64,000 nucleotides of DNA, taken from positions 1 through 64,000 of the forward strand of contig JAIYCW010000040.1 in NCBI GenBank assembly GCA_027487815.1, read 5' to 3'. Position numbers and translations under genes: made by a program. The first letter of the stretch is position 1. Every line of letters begins with the position of its first letter. This document shows, one piece after another, positions 8,786-17,815 of the stretch. The notes beneath the pieces were generated by a model that searched no databases, was not told the DNA's origin, and saw only the letters and a list, made by a program, of their open reading frames with translations. Origin of the DNA: Burkholderiales bacterium (GTDB lineage Bacteria > Pseudomonadota > Gammaproteobacteria > Burkholderiales > Burkholderiaceae_E).

Positions 8786-9138
8786 GTGATCCCAACTGTA
8801 TCTTCTGCAAGATCGTGGCCGGGCAGATTCCCAGCCGCAAGGTCTATGAAGATGACGATATTCTCGCGTTTCACGATATCAATCCCGCCGCGCCTGTGCA
8901 TTTCCTGATTGTTCCGAAGTTGCATCTCGTGAACCTTTATGACGCGGATATGAAGCACCAGGCCCTGTTAGGGAAAATGCTGGGTATGGTTGGGCAACTG
9001 GCGCGTGAACAAGGTCTCAATGACGGCTTCAGGGTTGTAGTCAACAATGGTCGAGTGGGGCGGCAGGAGGTGTATCATCTTCACGTTCATGTGATGGGTG
9101 GCCCTGAGCCGGTGAGTTCTGGCAGTCGCAGTGGTTGA
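8782..9138 (+). CDS. HIT-family (HINT-like) nucleotide hydrolase
   Basis: This is a 118-residue histidine-triad protein. [13 protein letters not shown] at the N-terminus and the catalytic HLHVHVMGG near the C-terminus are diagnostic. HINT enzymes hydrolyse AMP-lysine and related phosphoramidates through the central His. The N-terminal CxxC could bind zinc. In many Burkholderiales this gene sits between hisE and tatA, as here, and it overlaps the hisE stop (ATGA). The last residues ([13 protein letters not shown]) look like a short disordered tail in place of the more usual GGR...WPPG ending. The physiological substrate is unknown. Confidence 0.9.
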   Translation: MSDPNCIFCKIVAGQIPSRKVYEDDDILAFHDINPAAPVHFLIVPKLHLVNLYDADMKHQALLGKMLGMVGQLAREQGLNDGFRVVVNNGRVGRQEVYHLHVHVMGGPEPVSSGSRSG

Positions 9139-9195
9139 TTCCGTCATGTCGCAAGTCGCTTGATTGCGGCTTCTCAATTTAGTCAGGAGATAGTC

Positions 9196-9408
9196 ATGGG
9201 TTCGATGAGCATCTGGCATTGGTTGATTGTGCTGGTCATCATCATGTTGGTGTTTGGCACCAAGAAGCTTCGCAATATCGGTACAGATTTGGGCGGTGCG
9301 GTGAAGGGCTTCAAGGATGGTGTGAAAGAGGGCGCCGCCACTGCGGATAAAGCAGTCAGCGAGCAGGCTTCCAAAACCATCGACGTTCAGGTCAAGGAAA
9401 AGACCTGA
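9196..9408 (+). CDS. tatA: Twin-arginine translocase subunit TatA
   Basis: TatA forms the variable pore-like assembly of the Tat system, which exports folded proteins across the inner membrane. The 70-residue protein begins [21 protein letters not shown], a single N-terminal membrane span, then the [10 protein letters not shown] hinge and an amphipathic helix ([14 protein letters not shown]), followed by a short polar tail. ATG at 9196 is fixed by an AGGAGA ribosome site six bases upstream; a longer reading from a TTG has no such site. It is the first gene of tatABC and lies 87 bases before tatB. Confidence 0.95.
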   Translation: MGSMSIWHWLIVLVIIMLVFGTKKLRNIGTDLGGAVKGFKDGVKEGAATADKAVSEQASKTIDVQVKEKT

Positions 9409-9495
9409 TCAGTTTTGGCCCGGGCTTCGCAGGCCGTGCGCAGCCGTCTCGCGTGAATGGTGCGCGCCCGAGCCTGATTTCACGAGTTTCCCCAA

Positions 9496-9933
9496 GTGTT
9501 TGATATCGGCTTTACCGAAATGATGATCATCGGCGTAGTGGCGCTGGTGGTTATTGGCCCCGAGCGTTTGCCCAAGGTCGCCAAGCAAGTGGGCGAATGG
9601 ATCGGCAAACTGCGGCGCTATGTGGATGATGTCAAGGGTGATATCAGCCGCCAGGTCGAGCTCGAGGAGTTGCGCAAGCTCAAAACGCAGGTCACAGAAG
9701 CGGCGCAAGGCATGAAAAGCAGTGTTGAATCCGCCATGGCCGAAACCCAATCCACGGTGGACTCCCTGAATACAACCCTGAATTCCACTTTCGATCTCAC
9801 CAACGAAGCCCCGCGCACCGATTGGGATCAGGTATATGCCAACCGGCGCATGCGCGACCGCATCAAGGATCGGCGCATAGAGCGCGAAAAAGAGCTCGGC
9901 ATCAAGCGCCCCAAGCGCGCGTTGCATCGCTAG
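9496..9933 (+). CDS. tatB: Twin-arginine translocase subunit TatB
   Basis: TatB pairs with TatC to form the Tat substrate receptor. The 145-residue protein starts (GTG) MFDIGFTEMMIIGVVALVVIG, then PERLPKVAKQVGEWIGKLR, the conserved Glu-Pro-type hinge and amphipathic helix of TatB. A long charged, probably coiled region (ISRQVELEELRKLKTQVTE) and a very basic tail (RRMRDRIKDRRIEREKELG) follow. The GTG start leaves the transmembrane segment at the extreme N-terminus, as required. It is separated from tatC by six bases. Confidence 0.95.
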   Translation: MFDIGFTEMMIIGVVALVVIGPERLPKVAKQVGEWIGKLRRYVDDVKGDISRQVELEELRKLKTQVTEAAQGMKSSVESAMAETQSTVDSLNTTLNSTFDLTNEAPRTDWDQVYANRRMRDRIKDRRIEREKELGIKRPKRALHR

Positions 9934-9939
9934 CGCGCC

Positions 9940-10722
9940 ATGGCCGAGACCACCCCGCCCAAAGAAGAAAGCTTCATGTCCCACCTGGTTGAGTTGCGCA
10001 ACCGGGTGGTGAAGTCCTTGATTGTGGTGTTGGTGCTGTTTGGGGTGTGCTTTTACTTCTCGGGCGATATTCTCAAGTTTCTTTCCTTGCCTCTGTATGA
10101 GGCTTTGCCCAAGGGCACCCGGCCGATTTTCACCGACCAGGCAGGTGCGTTTTTCACCCTGACCAAAGTGGCGTTTCTTTCGGCATTGTTGTTTTCACTG
10201 CCGTGGGTGCTTTATCAGGCCTGGGCATTCGTGGCCCCGGGCTTGTACGACCATGAAAAACGCTTTGCTGTGCCGCTGATTTTTTCCAGTGTGTTTTTTC
10301 TGGTGGTCGGCATCAGTTTTGCGTATTACTTCGTGCTGCCCGCAGCCTATAAATTCTTTATTTCGTTTGCCGCGCAGACCGGGGCTGAAACCCTGCAGGA
10401 TTTGCAGAAGTACTGGGATTTCACCCTCTCGATTTTCTTTGGCTTCGGGCTGACCTTTGAAGTGCCGGTAGTGGAAATGCTGCTGGTCAAGATGGGCATT
10501 GTCACCACCCAGCAGCTGCGGGATGCGCGGCGTTATGTGATTGTAGGGGCGTTTGTGGTGGCGGCCGTGCTCACACCACCCGATGTGCTTTCGCAATTCA
10601 TGCTGGCGATTCCACTGATCCTGCTCTACGAGCTGGGCATCATCATGGCCGGGTTCATCAAGACGCGTAGCCGCGCGCCGGATGCAGCGCCTGAGCCGGC
10701 GGCTGAAGCCGAAAAGAGCTAG
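9940..10722 (+). CDS. tatC: Sec-independent translocase subunit TatC
   Basis: TatC is the six-span membrane core that recognises twin-arginine signal peptides. The 260-residue protein has the cytoplasmic SFMSHLVELRNRVVKSL motif, the FTLTKVAFLSALLFSLPWVLYQAWAF region of spans 2-3 and KRYVIV-like ARRYVIVGAFVVAAVLTPPDV. The C-terminal tail (RAPDAAPEPAAEAEKS) is cytoplasmic and acidic. The start at 9940 precedes the conserved ELR motif by about 17 residues. Its stop is ten bases from the stop of the convergent FAD oxidase gene, leaving little room for a separate terminator. Confidence 0.97.
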   Translation: MAETTPPKEESFMSHLVELRNRVVKSLIVVLVLFGVCFYFSGDILKFLSLPLYEALPKGTRPIFTDQAGAFFTLTKVAFLSALLFSLPWVLYQAWAFVAPGLYDHEKRFAVPLIFSSVFFLVVGISFAYYFVLPAAYKFFISFAAQTGAETLQDLQKYWDFTLSIFFGFGLTFEVPVVEMLLVKMGIVTTQQLRDARRYVIVGAFVVAAVLTPPDVLSQFMLAIPLILLYELGIIMAGFIKTRSRAPDAAPEPAAEAEKS

Positions 10723-10732
10723 TGCAGATCGG

Positions 10733-12187
10733 CTAGAGCAGTACGGGTTGGGGTAGAAGCGGCAATACCCGACCCGGGTTCATCAGGCCCAGTGGATCAA
10801 GCGCTTGCTTGATCGAGCGCATCAAGGCGATTTCCACGGCCGACTTGCGCTCCACATTTTCTTGCGCTTTTAAGAGCCCCAATCCATGCTCGGCCGAAAT
10901 CGAGCCGCGATGCTGCTCCACCGCGTCGTAAACCACGGCATTCACTGCTGCCTCCTGGTTCATGAAGACTTCGGGGTTGACACCGCGTGGCGGGGCCACG
11001 TTGTAGTGCAGGTTGCCATCGCCCAGATGTCCAAACACCACCATTCGAATTCCGGGGAACTGCGATTCAAGTGCGGCGCTGGTGTGCTCGACAAATACAT
11101 CAATCGAGGAAATGGGCACAGAGATATCGTGCTTCAGATTTTTGCCATCGCGGGCTTGGGCTTCGGTAATGTTTTCACGCAAGGTCCAAAGCGCTTGCGA
11201 TTGAGCATATGAGCTTGCAATTGCGGCATCCGTGATCAGCCCGGATTCCAGCGCCTGCTCCATCAAGCGCTCAAAGCTTGCGACCGCATGTGACTCTGAT
11301 TCTGCATCACTGGTTTCGAGCAACACATACTGCGGGCTGCGCTCGCTCAGCGGGTCCTGCGCGCCAGGAATAAATTCAAGCACGAGCTCCAGGCAGGTGC
11401 ATGAAAAAAGCTCAAAAGCGGTAAGGCTTGGGCCCAGATGTTTTTGCGCCAGCGCCAGCAGCTGCAAAGCAGAGGTAACGCTAGGTAACGCGGCAATTGC
11501 GGTCATTTGCGCAGCTGGCTTGGGAAAGAGTTTCAAGCTGGCGGCGGTAATGATGCCCAGCGTGCCTTCAGCGCCGATAAACAGGTTGCGCAAATCGTAG
11601 CCGGTATTGTCCTTACGCAGCCCGCGCAGGCCATCCCACACTTCGCCCTGGGCGGTGACCACTTCAAGGCCAAGGCACAGATCGCGGGTGTTGCCATAAC
11701 GAAGCACCTGCACACCGCCCGCGTTAGTGGAAAGGTTGCCGCCAATGGTGCAGCTGCCTTCGGCTGCGAGCGAGAGCGGAAACAAGCGATCTGCAGCATC
11801 GGCTTGCCGCTGAATGGTTTCCAGCACGCAGCCAGCTTCGGCCACGAGAGTGTTGTTGATTGGATCGATGCTGCGAATCTTGCGCATGCGCTGGGTGGAA
11901 ATCACAAGCGCCCGGCCCGAATCATCCGGCACACTGCCTCCCACCAATCCGGTGTTGCCGCCTTGCGGCACCATCGGCACCTGATGGGCCACACACCAGC
12001 GCACCACAGCGGCGAGGTCTTGGGTGGAGTCGGGTTGGGCGATGGCCAGCGCCCGCCCTATCCAGCGTTTACGCCAGTCTTGCAAGAAAGGCGCAGTGTC
12101 TTGTGGATCGGTCAGCAGGCGGCCAGAAAAACTCGCGGCGAGCTCGCTGAGTCGCGGGGCCATGTTTGTGGCCGTGCCCGCGGCCAT
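10733..12187 (-). CDS. FAD-binding oxidase, GlcD/D-lactate dehydrogenase type
   Basis: This 484-residue flavoenzyme of the PCMH-type FAD family oxidises a 2-hydroxy acid. The FAD-binding loop VPQGGNTGLVGGSVP and the pyrophosphate loop LSTNAGGVQVLRYGNTRDLCLGLEVV are intact. GAEGTLGIITAASLKLFPKP is followed by the C-terminal FAD-oxidase domain with VFGHLGDGNLHYNV and SAEHGLG, whose His residues normally sit near substrate or metal. Close relatives act on D-lactate, D-2-hydroxyglutarate or glycolate; the sequence alone does not decide. The start lies in a TGATG overlap with the ffh stop, so it is likely co-transcribed with ffh, although no functional connection is known. Confidence 0.9.
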   Translation of the reverse strand: MAAGTATNMAPRLSELAASFSGRLLTDPQDTAPFLQDWRKRWIGRALAIAQPDSTQDLAAVVRWCVAHQVPMVPQGGNTGLVGGSVPDDSGRALVISTQRMRKIRSIDPINNTLVAEAGCVLETIQRQADAADRLFPLSLAAEGSCTIGGNLSTNAGGVQVLRYGNTRDLCLGLEVVTAQGEVWDGLRGLRKDNTGYDLRNLFIGAEGTLGIITAASLKLFPKPAAQMTAIAALPSVTSALQLLALAQKHLGPSLTAFELFSCTCLELVLEFIPGAQDPLSERSPQYVLLETSDAESESHAVASFERLMEQALESGLITDAAIASSYAQSQALWTLRENITEAQARDGKNLKHDISVPISSIDVFVEHTSAALESQFPGIRMVVFGHLGDGNLHYNVAPPRGVNPEVFMNQEAAVNAVVYDAVEQHRGSISAEHGLGLLKAQENVERKSAVEIALMRSIKQALDPLGLMNPGRVLPLLPQPVLL

Positions 12188-13542
12188 CAGCGCATCCCCG
12201 GCAGCATGCCCTTCATACCGCGCATCATTTTGGCGAGGCCGCCTTTTTGCATCTTTTTGAACATGCCCTGCATTTGTTCAAATTGGCTCAGCAGGCGATT
12301 CACTTCCTGCACCTGCACTCCGGAGCCCACGGCGATGCGTTTTTTCCGGGTGGCCTTGATGAGTTCAGGTTTGCTGCGCTCATGCGGTGTCATGGAATGG
12401 ATGATGCCCACCATGCGCTTCATATCGCGCTCGGCTTTGCCCATGTCACTTTTTGCGGCTGCGGCCTGAAGCTGCGCCGGGAGTTTATCCATCATGGAGG
12501 CAATGCCGCCCATCTTGTTCATCTGCTGAAGCTGAGCAGCAAAATCATTGAGGTCAAACTTCGCGCCGCCCTTGAGCTTTTGCGCAAGTTCCTGCGCGGA
12601 GGCTACATCAACCTTTTTTTGCGCCTCCTCGAACAGCGAGAGGATGTCGCCCATGCCGAGGATGCGCTGCGCCATGCGGTCGGGGAAAAAAGGCTCCAGC
12701 CCGTCGAGTTTTTCGCCCACGCCGGTGAATTTGATTGGCTTGCCGGTGATAGCCTTGACCGACAGCGCTGCACCGCCCCGTGAGTCGCCGTCCAGTTTTG
12801 TGAGAACGATGCCGGTCAGGGGCAAAGTTTCATTGAAGGCTTTGGCGGTGTTGACCGCATCCTGGCCTTGCATCGCATCCACCACAAACAAGGTTTCGAT
12901 GGGCTTGAGCGCGCTGTGCAAGCTCTGGATTTCCTGCATGAGCGCTCTGTCGATGGCCAGTCGGCCCGCAGTGTCGACCAGCAACACATCGTGATAGTGG
13001 GTTTTGGCCCACTGCACAGCGGCTTGCGCAATCTCGACCGGCTTTTGATCAGGTGTTGAGGCGAAAAAATCCGCCCCGGCTTGTTCAGTCACGGCGCGCA
13101 ACTGCTCGATTGCCGCCGGGCGATACACGTCGCACGATACGGTGAGCACTTTCTTTTTCTTGGTTTCACGCAACCACTTGGCCAACTTGCCGGTGGTGGT
13201 GGTTTTACCTGCGCCCTGCAAACCTGCCATCAGGATGATTGCCGGGGGCTGGGTTGCAAAGCTCAGCTCGGCTTGTGCGCCGCCCATCAATTCCGTCAGG
13301 CTGCGGTTCACCACGCCTACCAGCGCTTGGCCCGGTGTCAGGCTGCCGATCACCTCCTGGCCGAGCGCCTGCTCCTTGATTTTGGCGATCAGATCACGCA
13401 CCACCGGCAGCGCAACATCAGCCTCCAGCAGGGCGATACGGATCTCGCGCAGCATCTCCTGGGTGTTGGCTTCAGTCAGGCGTGCCTCGCCTCGCATCGT
13501 CTTGACGACGCGGGACATTCTGGCGGAGAGGTTTTCGAGCAT
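12187..13542 (-). CDS. ffh: Signal recognition particle protein Ffh
   Basis: Ffh binds signal sequences of nascent membrane proteins together with 4.5S RNA and delivers them to FtsY. The 451-residue protein has the N domain, then the GTPase with GLQGAGKTTTTGKLA (P-loop), VDTAGRLAID (G3) and TKLDGDSRGGAAL (G4), and a methionine-rich M domain (MNKMGGIASMMDKLP, QMQGMFKKMQKGGLAKMMRGM). Length and order match the family. Only 23 bases separate it from the divergent CcsA-like gene, so at least one of the two promoters must lie inside the other's coding sequence. Confidence 0.98.
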   Translation of the reverse strand: MLENLSARMSRVVKTMRGEARLTEANTQEMLREIRIALLEADVALPVVRDLIAKIKEQALGQEVIGSLTPGQALVGVVNRSLTELMGGAQAELSFATQPPAIILMAGLQGAGKTTTTGKLAKWLRETKKKKVLTVSCDVYRPAAIEQLRAVTEQAGADFFASTPDQKPVEIAQAAVQWAKTHYHDVLLVDTAGRLAIDRALMQEIQSLHSALKPIETLFVVDAMQGQDAVNTAKAFNETLPLTGIVLTKLDGDSRGGAALSVKAITGKPIKFTGVGEKLDGLEPFFPDRMAQRILGMGDILSLFEEAQKKVDVASAQELAQKLKGGAKFDLNDFAAQLQQMNKMGGIASMMDKLPAQLQAAAAKSDMGKAERDMKRMVGIIHSMTPHERSKPELIKATRKKRIAVGSGVQVQEVNRLLSQFEQMQGMFKKMQKGGLAKMMRGMKGMLPGMR

Positions 13543-13565
13543 ACGAGCCTGCTAAGATCGGGTAA

Positions 13566-14489
13566 ATGTCAATTTTAGCTGCTTGCTTTACTTTTGCGGC
13601 CTTTGGGTTGTATGTCGTGGCCACTCGACTGGCTTGGCGCAGTGCTGCCTCGGAGGTCGAGGCCGCGCTTGAGGCTCGGCCAGAGTCGCGCCCAGGGCCC
13701 TGGTTCAGGCTGATCCTGGCCGGATTGCTGGCGCATTCGCTTTCCCTGCTCGCTGCGATGGGCTTGTTGGAGTTTCCTGCCATCCCCAACGATTTGCACT
13801 TTGGTTTTGCTACTGCGCTTTCTGCCACCTTTTTGGTAGGGATGACCCTGCTGTGCTTTCAAGCGCTGCGCTCGCGCCTTGATGCGCTGGTGGCGGTGAT
13901 CTTGCCGGTAACAGCGGTGATGGCTTTGCTGCCACTCTTTTTTCCTGGCAGTGATCTGAGCGCCTACGCGTCCAAGCCACTGTTTCTTCCTCATCTCATG
14001 GTGGGCACCATGGCTTATGGCGTGTTGCTCCTGGCCGCGATGCATGCCTTGTTAATGCTGGCTGCCGAGGCTCATCTGCATCAGTGGGACGTTGCCCCTG
14101 AAAACACCTCGCCAAGCGCTGGTACCTCACGCGAAAGCCGCGCGATGCGTCATCTGTTTTCGCGCTGGCTTGATCGGTTGCCACCCCTGCTGGTCATGGA
14201 GCGCATCCTGTTTCAGTTCATTTTTGTGGGCTTTGTGTTTCTCAGCCTCACTGCGCTCTCGGGGGTGGTGTTTGCCGAGCAGGTCTTTGGCAAGGCGCCC
14301 AAGCTTGATCACAAGACGGTCTTCACTTTGCTGTCGTGGGCGATCTTCGGCGCTTTGTTGTTTGGGCGCTGGCGCTGGGGTTGGCGTGGGCGCACCGCCT
14401 TGCGCGTGACCGTTGCGGGATTTGCCATGCTTCTGCTCGCCTATGTGGGCAGCCGCTTTGTGCTTGAAGTAGTGTTGCAACGCGCTTGA
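13566..14489 (+). CDS. CcsA/HemX-like cytochrome c assembly family membrane protein
   Basis: The protein is 307 residues with about eight hydrophobic spans. The pattern of the CcmC/CcsA-related 'cytochrome C assembly' domain is visible, including LMVGTMAYGVLLLAAMHALLML and, near the end, DHKTVFTLLSWAIFGALLFGRW with the conserved His and Trp. In beta- and gammaproteobacteria this gene (ypjD-like) typically lies next to ffh in divergent orientation, as here. A role in haem handling or cytochrome maturation is inferred from the domain only. The start follows a GGGTAA stretch weakly resembling a ribosome site. Confidence 0.82.
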   Translation: MSILAACFTFAAFGLYVVATRLAWRSAASEVEAALEARPESRPGPWFRLILAGLLAHSLSLLAAMGLLEFPAIPNDLHFGFATALSATFLVGMTLLCFQALRSRLDALVAVILPVTAVMALLPLFFPGSDLSAYASKPLFLPHLMVGTMAYGVLLLAAMHALLMLAAEAHLHQWDVAPENTSPSAGTSRESRAMRHLFSRWLDRLPPLLVMERILFQFIFVGFVFLSLTALSGVVFAEQVFGKAPKLDHKTVFTLLSWAIFGALLFGRWRWGWRGRTALRVTVAGFAMLLLAYVGSRFVLEVVLQRA

Positions 14490-14538
14490 AGCCTAATTGC
14501 CAGACAGTTATTGAGTTTTAGATAAGGAACCGCATCGG

Positions 14539-14790
14539 ATGGGAAAAATAGTGTTGTGGATTCTGGTAGGCCTGGCAGCCTATGCCGCCTATCGTTTCTA
14601 CATCATCAGCGTGCGTCGCCAGGAGCGATCGCGCCCGCCTGCCAAGGATCCGAGTCTGCCTGAGGTAATACTCAAGTGTGATCATTGCGGGGTGATGCTG
14701 CCGCAGTCGGAAGCGATTGCCGGGCAGCGTGAGCCTGCCAAACACTATTGCAGCATCGAACACCGGCGCGCCGAGGAGGCCGATCAATGA
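14539..14790 (+). CDS. PP0621-type small membrane-anchored protein
   Basis: The protein is 83 residues with an N-terminal membrane span (IVLWILVGLAAYAAYRFYI), a basic linker (RRQERSRPP), and a metal-binding-like C-terminal part with CDHCGVMLPQSEA and HYCSIEHRRA. The three Cys and the His-containing CSxEH tail resemble a small zinc ribbon. I recognise it as the PP0621 type that accompanies PilS/PilR in beta- and gammaproteobacteria. Its stop overlaps the pilS start (ATGA), and a GAGGAGG ribosome site for pilS lies inside its 3' end, so the three genes form one unit. Function unknown. Confidence 0.8.
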   Translation: MGKIVLWILVGLAAYAAYRFYIISVRRQERSRPPAKDPSLPEVILKCDHCGVMLPQSEAIAGQREPAKHYCSIEHRRAEEADQ

Positions 14791-16397
14791 TGGTGGCCTC
14801 GCCCGCGCGATGGGGCGAGTTGCGACTGTTTGCTTTGGTGCGCTTGGTGATCGCCAGCGCGCTGGTGGTGCTGGGCTGGACGACTCCGCAAGAACATAGC
14901 GTTGATTTCTTTCAGCTGGCCATGCTGGGCGTGGTGTCAGCGCTCGCATCGCTCATTGCCGCATCACTCTGGCAAAAGCAATTCAACCTGCAGCTCGCGC
15001 TAGCTACCTTGATCGATCTTGCAGTGCTCAGCGGTCTGATCTATCTCTCTTCGGGCTTACGTGGCGGGCTATCGGTGATGTGTGTGGCCTCGGTAGCGGG
15101 GGCCGCCGTGCTTGCGCCGCCCAACCTCGCGCGCTTTTTTGCAGCCTCCGCCAGCCTGATGCTGCTGCTTGGAGCGGTATTGCAAGTGCTCGCGAGCGAC
15201 ACCGCAGAAGCGCAAACCGTGTTTCAGGCTGGGGTGGTGGGTTTAGCTTGTTTTGCGATGGCTGAAATCATCCATCGGCTGGCGCAGCATTCAGCCCGGC
15301 AGCAGGCGCTCGCCGAGCAGCGCGGACTCGACTTGCGCGAGCAGTTGGCCCTGACTCGCCTGGCGTTGGCCGAAGTGCCCCAGGCGGTGTTGGTGGTGGG
15401 GCCACAAGGCGATATTCAATTGAGCAATCGTGCCGCTCATCAGCTTTTGCAACCGGCTCCTACTTCCGGGGCTGTTTTGGGCGCCGGGGCGGAAACTCTC
15501 TCGGGCACCGCGGCCGGGCGTGTGGTTGAGGCCAGTATGCGCAACTTGCAAGCTCACTCAGGGGCTCGGCATGAGCAGCCGCATCTCGATTTGCCCGGGC
15601 CGGATGCGAGTTCTTCGATTCCGGTACGAATGCGTATGCATGCTGCAGGCGAGCGCTCGCAGATCGTGGTGCTGGAAGACCAACGCCTGGTCAGGCAGCA
15701 GGCCGAGCAACTCAAGCTCGCAGCGATGGGGCGATTGTCTGCGGGGATAGCGCATGAGATCCGCAATCCTCTCGCTGCGATTCGCCATGCCAACAGCCTG
15801 CTCGCCGAGAGCCCGGGGCCCGAGGCTGGCTCGGCCATGCACAAGCGTATGCACCAAATCATTGAAACCAACGCGGTGCGGATTGACCGGATTGTTGAAG
15901 ACGTTTTGAGTCTGGCCCGCCAGGAGCCGGTGTCGGGTCAGCAAGCCGATGCGCAGGCGGTGTTGCAACTCGTGCTAGCCGATCTGGCCTTGCAACATCC
16001 GGAGCAACACGCTCATATTGAGTTGCGTGCGGCAGGTGCCGAGCCCGTGGTGTTCAGTGCGGATCACCTGCGCCAGGTGGTGGTGAATCTTCTGAACAAC
16101 GCGCTGCGCTACGCTTCATCCGCCCCGGGAGCCGTTCAGCTCGGGCTGTTCGCGGCAGCTCAGGCCGATTGCATAGAATTGTGCGTGGCCGATGATGGCC
16201 CCGGACTCACTCCACAAGCAAGGCAACATTTGTTTGAACCCTTCTTTACTACCAGCCCCTCGGGCACCGGCCTGGGGCTAAGCCTGGCGCGCCAGATTTG
16301 CGAGCTGAATGGTGCGGTGTTGTCACATCGTGAGCCAGCGCAATGCTTGCCGGGCAAGCATGAATTTGTGGTCACGATGCGCAGGGCGGCCCGATGA
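14787..16397 (+). CDS. pilS: PilS-like sensor histidine kinase
   Basis: This is a 536-residue membrane sensor kinase. The first ~180 residues hold about six hydrophobic spans (LFALVRLVIASALVVLGW, LATLIDLAVLSGLIYL, LMLLLGAVLQVLA, VVGLACFAMAEII). A PAS-like segment (VPQAVLVVGPQGDIQLSNRAAHQLL) follows, then HisKA with the phospho-accepting His in SAGIAHEIRNPLAAIRH, and the ATPase domain with VVNLLNNALRY, VADDGPGL and GTGLGLSLA. ATG at 14787 is supported by GAGGAGG eight bases upstream. The six-span input domain and the adjacent NtrC-type regulator point to PilS, which senses pilin levels in type IV pilus bacteria; pilus genes themselves are not in the window. Its stop overlaps the pilR start. 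Confidence 0.88.
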   Translation: MMVASPARWGELRLFALVRLVIASALVVLGWTTPQEHSVDFFQLAMLGVVSALASLIAASLWQKQFNLQLALATLIDLAVLSGLIYLSSGLRGGLSVMCVASVAGAAVLAPPNLARFFAASASLMLLLGAVLQVLASDTAEAQTVFQAGVVGLACFAMAEIIHRLAQHSARQQALAEQRGLDLREQLALTRLALAEVPQAVLVVGPQGDIQLSNRAAHQLLQPAPTSGAVLGAGAETLSGTAAGRVVEASMRNLQAHSGARHEQPHLDLPGPDASSSIPVRMRMHAAGERSQIVVLEDQRLVRQQAEQLKLAAMGRLSAGIAHEIRNPLAAIRHANSLLAESPGPEAGSAMHKRMHQIIETNAVRIDRIVEDVLSLARQEPVSGQQADAQAVLQLVLADLALQHPEQHAHIELRAAGAEPVVFSADHLRQVVVNLLNNALRYASSAPGAVQLGLFAAAQADCIELCVADDGPGLTPQARQHLFEPFFTTSPSGTGLGLSLARQICELNGAVLSHREPAQCLPGKHEFVVTMRRAAR

Positions 16398-17815
16398 GCC
16401 AGCCGCGCGTGCTTATTCTCGATGACGAGCCTGACTTGCGTGAGCTGGTGGGGATGACGCTGGGTGCGATGCAGCTTGAGGTGGACGCTGCGGCCACAGT
16501 AGCCCAAGCGCGTGCCTTGCTCGCAAAGCATCAGTATCAACTTTGCCTGACCGACATGCGCCTGCCCGATGGCGATGGCCTGGAAGTTGTGCGTGAGATC
16601 GCGCAGCATTACCCGCAGTTGCCGGTGGCGGTGATCACGGCATTTGGCAGCGCGGACAATGCGGTGGCCGCCTTGAAGGCCGGGGCATTTGATTATGTAG
16701 CCAAGCCCTTGGCGCTGGAGGCCTTGCGAACTCTGGTGCGCTCGGCACTCAGCTCCGCGATGCAGGCCGAGTCCACCGACGGGCAGCGTGAGGGGCCATC
16801 CACCCATAAACTACAGCAGCGCATGCTGGGATCCTCGCCCGCGATTGAGCAGGTGCGCGAGTCAATCATCCGGCTGGCCCGCAGCATGGCGCCGGTGGCT
16901 ATCCGCGGCGAATCCGGCGTGGGCAAAGAGCTCGCGGCCCGCCTGATCCACGACACCAGTGCGCGTGCTGACAAGGCCTTCATCGCGGTGAATTGCGGCG
17001 CGATTCCCGAAGCCCTGATGGAGGCCGAATTTTTTGGCTACCGCAAAGGCGCCTTTACTGGCGCTGAGCAGGAGCGCGATGGTTTTTTCCAGGCGGCAGA
17101 TGGCGGTACGCTGTTTCTTGATGAGGTGGCCGATCTGCCCCTGCCGATGCAGGTCAAGCTGTTGCGGGCAATTCAGGAAAAGCAGGTGCGCAAAGTCGGA
17201 GCCACGGCTGAACAGGCTGTGGATGTGCGGATTTTGAGCGCGACCCATCAGGATTTGGCGCAATGCGTTTCGGCAGGGCGCTTCAGGCAAGATCTGTTTT
17301 ATCGGCTCAATGTGATTGAGCTGCGTTTGCCTGCGCTGCGTGAACGCAAACAGGATATCGGCGGCTTGGCGCTAGAAGTGCTGCAGCGGCTGGCGCGCCG
17401 TGCCAAGGTTGCCCAGGCCCCAACCCTGGCCTCGGTCACGTTGAAGTATCTGGAAAGCTATCAGTTCCCGGGCAACGTGCGTGAGCTTGAAAACATTCTG
17501 GAGCGGGCCTGGGCCTATTCCGATGGCCAGGTGATTCGGGTGGAGGATCTCGGCTTAAGCCCGAGCAGTATTGATCCTTCGGAGCCCGATCTGCCCGCGT
17601 TGGTGCCAGCCGAGGAGGGCGCAAGCCTCAATCCGCTGGAGATGTCGGCCGAAGGCGTGCCTGCCAACCTGCCTGCCTATCTCGATCATGTGGAGCGCGA
17701 GTCGATTCAGCGGGCGCTTGAGCGCACACGTTATAACCGGACAGCTGCAGCCAAGTTGCTTGGGATCAGTTTTCGGGCGCTTCGCTACCGCATGCAGCGA
17801 CTTGATCTGAACTGA
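16394..17815 (+). CDS. pilR: PilR-like sigma-54-dependent response regulator
   Basis: The protein is 473 residues in three domains. The receiver (1-120) carries DDEPD, the phospho-accepting Asp in CLTDMRLPDGDG and the Lys of VAKPL. The AAA+ sigma-54 interaction domain has the Walker A GESGVGKELAARLIH, the diagnostic GAFTGA loop, and Walker B GGTLFLDEVADLP. The C-terminal Fis-type helix-turn-helix is TAAAKLLGISFRALRYRM. It activates RNA polymerase carrying sigma-54 at distant promoters, classically pilA. It is the partner of the preceding kinase (ATGA overlap). The ampD start overlaps its stop (TGATG). Confidence 0.92.
   Translation: MSQPRVLILDDEPDLRELVGMTLGAMQLEVDAAATVAQARALLAKHQYQLCLTDMRLPDGDGLEVVREIAQHYPQLPVAVITAFGSADNAVAALKAGAFDYVAKPLALEALRTLVRSALSSAMQAESTDGQREGPSTHKLQQRMLGSSPAIEQVRESIIRLARSMAPVAIRGESGVGKELAARLIHDTSARADKAFIAVNCGAIPEALMEAEFFGYRKGAFTGAEQERDGFFQAADGGTLFLDEVADLPLPMQVKLLRAIQEKQVRKVGATAEQAVDVRILSATHQDLAQCVSAGRFRQDLFYRLNVIELRLPALRERKQDIGGLALEVLQRLARRAKVAQAPTLASVTLKYLESYQFPGNVRELENILERAWAYSDGQVIRVEDLGLSPSSIDPSEPDLPALVPAEEGASLNPLEMSAEGVPANLPAYLDHVERESIQRALERTRYNRTAAAKLLGISFRALRYRMQRLDLN

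Noticed and set aside
11507-12469. 320-codon plus-strand reading frame across the FAD oxidase/ffh junction
   Set aside because: It spans two real genes on the other strand and has no family pattern.
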